A DNA stretch of 40,474 bases, from contig JBPBPI010000102.1 of NCBI GenBank assembly GCA_050954885.1, positions 1 through 40,474 of the forward strand, given 5' to 3'. The translations under genes were made by a program, and so were the position numbers. The notes under the pieces are model-generated. The model was not told where the DNA came from. It did no database searches and saw only the letters and a program-made list of their open reading frames with translations. The stretch comes from JBPBPI01 sp050954885. GTDB lineage: Bacteria; Pseudomonadota; Alphaproteobacteria; Caedimonadales; Caedimonadaceae. Of this stretch, positions 33,891 to 40,474 are shown piece after piece. The stretch's first letter is position 1, and each line of letters opens with the position of its first letter.

Positions 33891-34802
33891 TAAAATATCA
33901 GGCCGATCGGTAATAATACCATCAACACCTAAATCAATCATTGCCTGTAAGTCCTCGACTCGATTGGGTGTCCAAACGATGACTTCAAGGCCTTCAGCCT
34001 TTGCCATTTTAATTTGTTGCATCGTCAGATAATTATTGTCGCGATCTTTGAAATAAGGTGACCAGCAGTCTCCCCCATGACACTTTATAAATTGTTGAAA
34101 ATTTATTTCAGAAGACAAATTTTGAAATTCTCGAAGCCAAACTGATGCCAAAGTCCAGTGAGGATCGGTCAGATAGTGTGTTTTTAAATCAGGCATGGCT
34201 TGTTTTGCCAAGGCAAGACTGCGAAAATCAAAGGATAGAAGACGCGCACGATGTTGTAAATTACTTGCCTTAAGATCACACAAAATTAAATCAATCAGTA
34301 TATCAGGATCTGAAAATTTATCTTCTGGCAAAGGAGATGCCTTGGCTTCAATCAGAATTTCTAAATTTTTATTTTGTGACTTTTGAATCAACGCCAAAAC
34401 TTGATCTAATGTGGGTATTTTCTGATTTTTAGCTGAAATCATCTTTGGGTAATATTGGGCTGTATATGACCCTGGCTTTACCTCACCCACTTCATAATTT
34501 TGTAGCTCTGATAAAGTTAACTCTCGAATTGAAAGATTTGCCTGGGGATCAATCCATTGACCCTGAGCATTTTTAGTTATATCTGGATTTAAGTTAATAT
34601 CATGATGGACAATCACATGATGATCTTTGGTTAAATGCACATCGAGTTCAATACCATCGATGCCCAAATCAATGGCTTTTTGAAAACCGAGCAGCGTGTT
34701 TTCAGGTGCCAAACCTGCACATCCTCGATGACCAATGACTTTGGAATAAGGGCGGTTCAACACGCATTTATCTTTTAAATCTTTTGACACAAAGCCAACC
34801 AT
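33852..34802 (-). CDS. Glycerophosphodiester phosphodiesterase
   Basis: 316 residues. GDPD enzymes hydrolyse glycerophosphodiesters to glycerol-3-phosphate and an alcohol. Visible are VIGHRGCAGLAPENTL (HRG and the PEN metal ligand), GIDGIELDVHLTKD (E-x-D), VIVHHD (second catalytic His), LEILIEAKA and VIVWTPNR with GVDGIITDRPDILL. There is no signal peptide, so it is probably cytosolic (UgpQ-like). The chosen ATG at 34802 overlaps ligA by 28 bp; a later start near VLNRPYSKVIG is possible. It is the last gene of the ubiE-DUF3572-ligA unit. Confidence 0.88.
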   Translation of the reverse strand: MVGFVSKDLKDKCVLNRPYSKVIGHRGCAGLAPENTLLGFQKAIDLGIDGIELDVHLTKDHHVIVHHDINLNPDITKNAQGQWIDPQANLSIRELTLSELQNYEVGEVKPGSYTAQYYPKMISAKNQKIPTLDQVLALIQKSQNKNLEILIEAKASPLPEDKFSDPDILIDLILCDLKASNLQHRARLLSFDFRSLALAKQAMPDLKTHYLTDPHWTLASVWLREFQNLSSEINFQQFIKCHGGDCWSPYFKDRDNNYLTMQQIKMAKAEGLEVIVWTPNRVEDLQAMIDLGVDGIITDRPDILLNLLKPTGDKTS

Positions 34803-36871
34803 TCTTCTTCGCTTAAAACGTGTACGCCTAGTGCTTTAGCTTTAGTGGCTTTGCTACCTGCTTTTTCGCCTGCGACGAGATAATCGGTTTGGGCTGAAAT
34901 TGAGCTTGAAACCCGTGCGCCTAAATTTTCTGCCCGCGCTTTGGCTTCGGGTCGGCTCATACCCGATAACGTTCCGGTGAAGACAACTGTTTTGTCAAAA
35001 AGCGGTGATGAAGTATTAACTTGGTTTTTAAAGTCCTCAACTTTAATTTCAGGACCCACCATTTTTTCCAATAATTCCAGATGATGGGGTTCTTTAAAAA
35101 ATGCCGCCAGATCTTTGGCCATGCTATCGCCGATGCCATTGATATGAATTAAGGTTTGCATGGCTATCTCATCACTTTGAGCTACTAATTTCATTTGGGC
35201 AACCCAATGATCATAGCTACCATAGATGCGTGCTAATAACTTGCCAGTAGTTTGACCAATTTGGTGAATGCCAAGGCTATAGATGAAACGATCGAGAGAG
35301 ATCGATCTTTTGGCATTGATGGCGGTAAATAATTTTTCCGCTGATTTTGATCCCCAGCCTTCCATTTTGGCCAAGGGTGTATCGCTGTTTTGATCGCGAC
35401 GCTCAAGCGTAAAAATATCCAAAGGATTTTGAATTAATTCCGATTTAAAAAACATGTCGACATTTTTAACACCTAAACCTTCAATATCAAAAGCCTCTCG
35501 AGAGACAAAATGGCGCAGGCGCAATGCTGCCTGGGTTTTGCAAATCAAACCGCCTGTACAACGACGGGCCACTTCTTTGTCTTGTCGTTGGGTGAGACTG
35601 CCACATTCAGGGCAATGGGTGGGAAATTGAAAGATCGGTCCCCGTGTTTGAGATTCAGGCGTCACCATTTTCACCACTTGAGGAATGACATCCCCTGCCC
35701 GTTGAATGATGACCTGATCCCCCTCGCGCAGATCTTTGCGTTGCAATTCATCCTCATTATGAAGAGTGGCACGAGACACCACCACGCCACCCACGGTCAC
35801 GGGATCGAGGGCTGCCACCGGTGTTAACACCCCTGTTCGTCCCACTTGAATTAAAATTTTACGCAGGGTAGTTTGAGCTTGTGCTGCAGGAAATTTGTGG
35901 GCAATGGCCCAACGTGGCGCGCGCGAGACAAATCCCAAGCGTTCTTGCCAATCCAATCGATTAATTTTAAATACAGTTCCATCAATATCAAAACCAAGGG
36001 TAGATCGTCTGGCGTCCATACGATGGTGATAATCGATTATCTGTTCAATAGATTTACATTCTTCAATTAAAGGACTGACTGGAAATCCCCATTGTTTTAA
36101 ATGATCAAGAGCGCCTTGATGGGTTTCAAAAAAAATCGGCGTCTCACCAAAGCTATAAGCATAAAATTTGATTGGTCGCGCAGCCGTTACCTTGGGATCA
36201 AGCTGTCTTAAAGATCCAGCCGCTGCATTACGGGGATTGGCAAATAAGGATTCTTGAGCTTGGGTGCGTTGTAAATTAAGATCTTGAAAGGTTTGATGTT
36301 CAAGATACACTTCACCGCGGATTTCTAAGGTTTCAATATCTGTTGTAAATAATTGAGGAATACATGCCATCGTTTTAACATTGGCGGTGACATCTTCGCC
36401 CACTTCACCATCCCCTCGAGTTGATGCTTTGACCAACTTGCCACGGACGTAACGTAGAGAACAAGAAATTCCATCAATTTTAGGCTCTGCAATGAGCGAA
36501 ATTTCTGCGTCCGAAGACAGCCCTAGAAATCGACGAATACGATCGACAAATTCTGTCATATCTTCTTCGTTAAAGGCGTTGTCCAAAGACAACATCGGAT
36601 ATAAATGGGTGACCTTGGCAAATCCAGCGGCTGCCTTACTGCCAACACGATGGGTTGGACTATTTTTCAATATAAGATGGGGAAATTGACGCTCAAGTTC
36701 TAAATTTCTTTGCCGCAAAGCATCATAGGTTGCATCGTCTACAACAGGTGCATCAAACTCATAATAAGCACGGTCGTATTCTGCAATTTGAGCCGCAAGG
36801 GATTCCAGTTCAATTTGAACATCAGAATCAGTTTGATCTTTCATGGATTTTTTCAAGACTTGGTCATTCAT
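34775..36871 (-). CDS. ligA: NAD-dependent DNA ligase
   Basis: 698 residues. LigA seals nicks in replication and repair using NAD. In order: domain Ia (YDRAYYEFDAPVVDDATYDAL), the nucleotidyltransferase motif with adenylated Lys131 (AEPKIDGISCSLR), OB fold, a four-Cys zinc finger (CPECG, then RRCTGGLICKTQ), helix-hairpin-helix repeats and a C-terminal BRCT domain (VVFTGTLSG, TDYLVAGEKAGSK). All parts are intact. The ATG at 36871 lies 41 bp after the DUF3572 stop. Confidence 0.97.
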   Translation of the reverse strand: MNDQVLKKSMKDQTDSDVQIELESLAAQIAEYDRAYYEFDAPVVDDATYDALRQRNLELERQFPHLILKNSPTHRVGSKAAAGFAKVTHLYPMLSLDNAFNEEDMTEFVDRIRRFLGLSSDAEISLIAEPKIDGISCSLRYVRGKLVKASTRGDGEVGEDVTANVKTMACIPQLFTTDIETLEIRGEVYLEHQTFQDLNLQRTQAQESLFANPRNAAAGSLRQLDPKVTAARPIKFYAYSFGETPIFFETHQGALDHLKQWGFPVSPLIEECKSIEQIIDYHHRMDARRSTLGFDIDGTVFKINRLDWQERLGFVSRAPRWAIAHKFPAAQAQTTLRKILIQVGRTGVLTPVAALDPVTVGGVVVSRATLHNEDELQRKDLREGDQVIIQRAGDVIPQVVKMVTPESQTRGPIFQFPTHCPECGSLTQRQDKEVARRCTGGLICKTQAALRLRHFVSREAFDIEGLGVKNVDMFFKSELIQNPLDIFTLERRDQNSDTPLAKMEGWGSKSAEKLFTAINAKRSISLDRFIYSLGIHQIGQTTGKLLARIYGSYDHWVAQMKLVAQSDEIAMQTLIHINGIGDSMAKDLAAFFKEPHHLELLEKMVGPEIKVEDFKNQVNTSSPLFDKTVVFTGTLSGMSRPEAKARAENLGARVSSSISAQTDYLVAGEKAGSKATKAKALGVHVLSEEEWLALCQKI

Positions 36872-36912
36872 ATCTTTGAAGATTTCTTTATTTTTATCAT
36901 ATTTTTATTATT

Positions 36913-37221
36913 TTAAACTGGTGCACCAGGTAATTTAAGGCGTATTTTCCAAACTTCTGCTGGTAAAATACGATGATTTTCACAAAATTGAATGAGTAAT
37001 GATTCGTTACTTAACAAAAAATCGACAATTCCTGCTTGAACTTCGGGATGCGTCATATCGTCTCGCAATTGATTTGGCAAAATGCCGCTTTCAAGACTTA
37101 AGGCTTCCAGCATACCTTCGGACTCCCCCAAAAAAGCAATGACATTTAGAATAAATATGGTTTGATAGGAAGATGAATTTTGCGGCTCATTGCCTGATTT
37201 ATTTTTAAGTAGATTGATCAT
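36913..37221 (-). CDS. DUF3572 family protein
   Basis: 102 residues. The pattern FILNVIAFLGESEGMLEALSLESGILPNQLR, broken here as VIAFLG, LEALSLESGI, VQAGIVDFLLSNESLLIQF and a C-terminal HRILPAEVW, matches the small alphaproteobacterial family DUF3572, which has no known function. Its presence supports an alphaproteobacterial origin. It lies 4 bp after ubiE and 41 bp before ligA on the same strand, so it is part of that operon. Confidence 0.75.
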   Translation of the reverse strand: MINLLKNKSGNEPQNSSSYQTIFILNVIAFLGESEGMLEALSLESGILPNQLRDDMTHPEVQAGIVDFLLSNESLLIQFCENHRILPAEVWKIRLKLPGAPV

Positions 37222-37225
37222 GAAT

Positions 37226-37975
37226 TTATCCCTGTTTTAATCCTTGATGAAGGGCGACAATACCCCCTGATAAATTGATGACCTCAACATGCCCAAATCC
37301 GGCGGCTTGGATCTCCTGTTTTAATAAGTCTTGGGACGGAAATCCAGCAATACTTTCAACCAAATATTGATAGGACGCACGATCTTGGGCAATCAATGAC
37401 CCAAGTCGTGGGATGACCGAAAAATTATAAAACTGATAAAGTTTATCTAAAATAGGCACCTGCATTTTTGAAAACTCAAGACAGAAGAAACGTCCCCCCG
37501 GTTTCAAAACTCGAAAAGCTTCTTGTAAGGCTTGTGTCCGCGCTGTGACATTGCGCAGGCCAAAGGCGATGGAATAAAGATCAAAATGCGCGTCTTCAAA
37601 GGGCAATGCACTGGCATCACCACAGGTCCACGTCAAATTTTTCAGAAGACCTTGATTGATCGCGCGATCACGACCGACCTCAATCATGCTTGAATTGATA
37701 TCACACACCACAACTTGGTGATCTGGTGATTGTTTTAGGTACCGAAAAGCAATATCTCCCGTCCCCCCCGCCACATCCAAAAGGTGCTGAGGCATTTGGC
37801 TTTTCATTTTACGAACCAGATAATCTTTCCAAATCCGGTGAATACCCAAACTCATAGCATCATTCATCATATCGTAACGAGAGGCCACTCGGTGAAACAC
37901 TTGGCTGACAAGATGAGTTTTTTCTTCGGGACTGACAGATTTAAAGCCAAAATTTGTTTGATCAGAATTTTCCAT
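37226..37975 (-). CDS. ubiE: Ubiquinone/menaquinone biosynthesis C-methyltransferase UbiE
   Basis: 249 residues. UbiE methylates the benzoquinone ring at C2 with S-adenosylmethionine. Diagnostic segments are VFHRVASRYDMMNDAMSLGIH, the SAM-binding LLDVAGGTGDIAFR, FDLYSIAFGLRNV, FRVLKPGGRFFCLEFS and the C-terminal NLSGGIVALHQGLK. It is divergent from mutM, an arrangement common in alphaproteobacteria. ubiB is not next to it here, where an exported F-box-like gene follows mutM instead. Confidence 0.95.
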   Translation of the reverse strand: MENSDQTNFGFKSVSPEEKTHLVSQVFHRVASRYDMMNDAMSLGIHRIWKDYLVRKMKSQMPQHLLDVAGGTGDIAFRYLKQSPDHQVVVCDINSSMIEVGRDRAINQGLLKNLTWTCGDASALPFEDAHFDLYSIAFGLRNVTARTQALQEAFRVLKPGGRFFCLEFSKMQVPILDKLYQFYNFSVIPRLGSLIAQDRASYQYLVESIAGFPSQDLLKQEIQAAGFGHVEVINLSGGIVALHQGLKQG

Positions 37976-38052
37976 AAAGTCTTTTCTTTATCAATTGAAA
38001 TTGCTAGAAATTATATCTGAAGTTCATTCCTGTTGCCAGTTAAAGAATTTTT

Positions 38053-38154
38053 TAGCGAAAGCATTTTAAAATTAGACAAGGAATGAGGAGTGACGTGTAT
38101 ATAAATACACGAATGACGATATGACCATGTAACAAATTTAAAAGGCACACGCTA
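38053..38154. repeat. Palindromic repeat element interrupted by a roughly 65-bp insert
   Basis: TAGCG (38053) and CGCTA (38150) bound the element. The left half GCGAAAGCATTTTAAAA (38055-38071) and right half TTTAAAAGGCACACGC are those of the short element at 26444-26479, but about 65 bp lie between them and TTTAAAA is present on both sides, as after an insertion with a 7-bp target duplication. The insert contains GTGTATATAAATACAC, a perfect 6-bp stem with ATAA loop. The right edge lies 1 bp before the mutM ATG, so the element supplies the mutM leader. Confidence 0.55.
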
Positions 38155-38155
38155 T

Positions 38156-38995
38156 ATGCCTGAATTACCTGAAGTAGAGACAGTCCGCACTGAAATTGAT
38201 ATGAAACTTCGTGGCCAGAAAATACGCTGTGTTGATGTTTACGAGCCGCGTCTTCGCAAATTGATTCCCTCCGACTTTGCAAACCTCTTACAAAAATTAA
38301 CTCTTAAAACAATCACGCGTCGGGCCAAATATATTTTAATTGATTTCGAGGAAAGCCCCCTGACACTGATTATACATTTGGGCATGTCGGGACGCGTGGG
38401 TATTTTCGAGACAAATCAAGTTCGGCAAAAACATGATCATGTCGTGATCACCTTTGAAAATGGCACATGTCTGCATTATCATGATCCCCGCCGCTTTGGC
38501 GCCCTGTTTTTAACGGATTCTGTTGCGTCTCTCTTTCACACGGTTGGCCCCGAACCCTTGATGTCAGGTTTCATCCCTGAAGTTTTGAAAAAGGCATTGT
38601 TGGATAAAAAAACATCGATCAAAGCCGCTTTATTGGATCAGCGTGTGGTCGCAGGCTTGGGCAATATCTATGTGTGTGAGGCCCTGCATCAATCCTTTAT
38701 TCATCCTGAAACCCGAGCACAAGATTTAGACGAATCACAATGCACGTCTTTGGTGTGTGCTATTCAAGATGTCTTACACCGTGCTATCGCCGCCGGTGGA
38801 TCAACCTTGCGGGATCATAAACGTACCAATGGCACACCTGGTGCCTTTCAACATCAATTTAATGTCTATGATCAAAGGCTTAAAATATGCAGCCAATGTC
38901 AAAAGGGCACCATTCAACGTATCAAACAAAACAATCGGTCGACCTATTATTGTGATGTGTGTCAAATAAAACAAAAAACAACCGGGGAGATTTAA
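38156..38995 (+). CDS. mutM: Formamidopyrimidine-DNA glycosylase
   Basis: 279 residues. MutM (Fpg) excises 8-oxoguanine and other oxidised purines. The N-terminus MPELPEVETV gives the catalytic Pro2 and Glu3. Lys58 (RRAKYILID), HLGMSGR, HDPRRFG, VAGLGNIYVCEAL, and the zinc finger CSQC ... CDVC near the C-terminus are all present. The start is fixed by Pro2. The repeat element at 38053-38154 directly abuts the ATG, and no normal ribosome-binding site is visible, so translation may be weak or use the element. Confidence 0.96.
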   Translation: MPELPEVETVRTEIDMKLRGQKIRCVDVYEPRLRKLIPSDFANLLQKLTLKTITRRAKYILIDFEESPLTLIIHLGMSGRVGIFETNQVRQKHDHVVITFENGTCLHYHDPRRFGALFLTDSVASLFHTVGPEPLMSGFIPEVLKKALLDKKTSIKAALLDQRVVAGLGNIYVCEALHQSFIHPETRAQDLDESQCTSLVCAIQDVLHRAIAAGGSTLRDHKRTNGTPGAFQHQFNVYDQRLKICSQCQKGTIQRIKQNNRSTYYCDVCQIKQKTTGEI

Positions 38996-40374
38996 GGATA
39001 TTTATATTCAGATATATTTTGTTGATAATAGGCTTTTGGTGTTTATCTTATAACATTCATGGATCAGATGACGATTTGAAACAGGATACGATTGATTATT
39101 TAAGTCCGTTGCCGGCGGACATTAAAAAAGAATTATATTACGTGTCAAATGATACATCACGCTACCAGTTATCAAAAGTAACCCATGATTGGCGTAATTT
39201 TGTTCATGGGCTTGAAATTGTTTATGACACAATTGTGCCTGATTTTGATTTTAAAGAATTAGGTTTTTCAAAACTTAATTTAAATAATGTTCGTTTTTTA
39301 TCGACCAATTCTTATTTCTTACTTTTAAAAAATCCCGAATCAGATCATTTAATGGGAACGATTATTTGCCTGAACCCTCAATTAAGAACTTATCGAAAAA
39401 TATCATGTCCCAATATTTCAACCCTGCACACGGTGACTGAGGATGAAGATAAAAATGTTTATTTGATACGTCTTGAAAAAGGTTTTTTTCAAAAACAAGA
39501 AAAGGAATATCTTATTACATATTTAGAAGGTCGTGAGTTAATTCAAAAATTTAATACGATTGAACCCATTAAATCAATTTTTAGTCGCACTATAAACAAT
39601 TACAGACGCTTTGAATCTTTTGATCAAGACCCTAGCAACATTATTTGTGCTTCTTCTGATATTCATGGTTTCGTCATTCATCAAAAAAATAGTCATAAAA
39701 TAAGTTATTTCGTAAATTATAATAGAGCAAAACATGGTAGCAGAGGGAGCAAGCATTGTATTTCTGCAATTATTTCTCAAACAAAACATTATAAGAATAT
39801 GTATATATCTCATGTTATTAATTCTTCAGATTATAAGCATTCCTTATATTTTAAATTTCTTTTGTCTAAATTTATTAGTTCTACGGACTACTTTGCCTTA
39901 CTAAGAGAACATTTCGTAAATAATAAGTTAAAAGATTTCTTTATAAATCTTGATCCAAAAGCTGAAAACATACTCATTTTATTACAGTTAAATGACAATC
40001 ATTTTGAAATCAAAAATTTTAATTACCAGCTAGAAAATATAATTCCACCATCACATCATAAAAATTTTCTACCGAAAAATTTTACATTAAAAGATGTCAT
40101 GTTTTACAACAGGTTTTTTATTATGTCTGGATTGTTTAACATCAACGAAGATCAAGAAAAAGGTGGATTGTTAGTTTATGATGTTAATCAATCTCGTTTG
40201 CTTGCCCAAGATGTTCATGACTTTAGGATTGAAAATATGTGGCTGGTTAATGGTCAATTGTTTTTAAAAACATTTTTGGCAAAATCTTTTCAAACGCAGC
40301 TTTTCACCACCGACATTGAACAGTTTTTAAAATCAAAATTGGAAAAACATGAAAATAAAAAAGGAATAGATTGA
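38959..40374 (+). CDS. Exported F-box-like protein of unknown function
   Basis: Up to 471 residues. Around residues 18-36 is a signal-like hydrophobic stretch (RYILLIIGFWCLSYNIHG). Next comes an F-box-like motif at about 48-83: LSPLPADIKKELYYV then YQLSKVTHDWRNFVHG. The remainder has alternating beta-like segments (GGLLVYDVNQSRLLAQDV, MWLVNGQLFLKTF) that could form a propeller, but no repeat is certain. The start is unclear: GTG at 38959 lies inside mutM, while a strong GGGGAG at 38984-38989 points to codon ATA at 38998, followed by the signal sequence. The stop lies 3 bp before the IS end, and the C-terminus appears complete. Confidence 0.6.
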   Translation: MSNKTKNNRGDLRIFIFRYILLIIGFWCLSYNIHGSDDDLKQDTIDYLSPLPADIKKELYYVSNDTSRYQLSKVTHDWRNFVHGLEIVYDTIVPDFDFKELGFSKLNLNNVRFLSTNSYFLLLKNPESDHLMGTIICLNPQLRTYRKISCPNISTLHTVTEDEDKNVYLIRLEKGFFQKQEKEYLITYLEGRELIQKFNTIEPIKSIFSRTINNYRRFESFDQDPSNIICASSDIHGFVIHQKNSHKISYFVNYNRAKHGSRGSKHCISAIISQTKHYKNMYISHVINSSDYKHSLYFKFLLSKFISSTDYFALLREHFVNNKLKDFFINLDPKAENILILLQLNDNHFEIKNFNYQLENIIPPSHHKNFLPKNFTLKDVMFYNRFFIMSGLFNINEDQEKGGLLVYDVNQSRLLAQDVHDFRIENMWLVNGQLFLKTFLAKSFQTQLFTTDIEQFLKSKLEKHENKKGID

Positions 40375-40377
40375 CAA

Positions 40378-40474
40378 TCTATAGCTGAATGAGTTTATGT
40401 TTTTACATAATGGCAAGATTATGATCTAGGTTGTGTAAGAAGTTTAAAGGGGTGGCTCTGTCCTTTCTGAGTCT
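40378..40474 (-). mobile_element. Insertion sequence end (right copy of 97-bp terminal inverted repeat)
   Basis: Exact reverse complement of bases 2-98. It carries the same short transposase-like C-terminal frame on the minus strand (stop at 40403-40405). The element's outer end faces the F-box-like gene. Together with the left copy it implies two copies of one element in opposite orientation on either side of this segment. Confidence 0.6.

Noticed and set aside
1..40474. Linear plasmid or phage with inverted terminal repeats
   Set aside because: The interior is dominated by single-copy core genes (uvrA, ligA, glmS, atp genes) with no replication or structural genes, so IS-bounded contig ends are a better explanation.

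Overview
The window is an AT-rich bacterial segment carrying alphaproteobacterial housekeeping genes: separate F0 b and b' subunits in an atpB-atpE-b'-b cluster, ubiE beside mutM, and a DUF3572 gene. Between them are many genes for Sec-exported proteins with eukaryote-like modules (Sel1 repeats, F-box-like motifs, leucine-rich repeats, a ubiquitin-interacting-like motif, a class 3 lipase, a V8-like protease). This mix suggests an intracellular symbiont or pathogen of a protist, for example a member of the Holosporales/Paracaedibacter-like lineages. That placement is inference from gene content; I could not run a phylogeny.

Layout. (1) 1-615: the window opens in what looks like the end of an insertion sequence, which has cut off the 5' part of an EAL-domain (c-di-GMP phosphodiesterase) gene. 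(2) 671-7235: an exported FAD oxidoreductase, a YciI-like protein and a tandem family of three Sel1-repeat proteins, two with an F-box-like module. The three genes share an upstream element, and two share a 3' end. (3) 7298-10742: nusB, a small exported protein, xerC and an exported lipase. (4) 10852-15427: a short LysR-type DNA-binding protein and an accessory stretch of exported proteins of unknown function, with one decayed ORF. (5) 15486-21407: uvrA, a frameshifted F-box/LRR gene and prfB with its programmed +1 frameshift. (6) 21563-23158: an exported V8-like protease/Sel1 fusion. (7) 23334-27249: dapB, the F0 ATP synthase genes and a DsbA-like oxidoreductase. (8) 27668-29368: two exported unknowns. 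(9) 29822-38995: glmU-glmS-ubiA facing ubiE-DUF3572-ligA-GDPD, then mutM. (10) 38959-40374: a further exported F-box-like protein, ending 3 bp before an inverted copy of the same 97-bp sequence that opens the window.

How the genes fit together. The core genes serve peptidoglycan precursor and lysine/DAP synthesis (glmS, glmU, dapB), ubiquinone synthesis (ubiA, ubiE), ATP synthesis, DNA repair and replication (uvrA, mutM, ligA), chromosome-dimer resolution (xerC) and translation termination (prfB). The accessory genes look like a secretome aimed at a eukaryotic host. Four F-box-like proteins and one UIM-like protein, nearly all with Sec-type signal sequences, point to interference with host ubiquitin pathways. 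This is a hypothesis from motifs only. No tRNA, rRNA or CRISPR array was seen.
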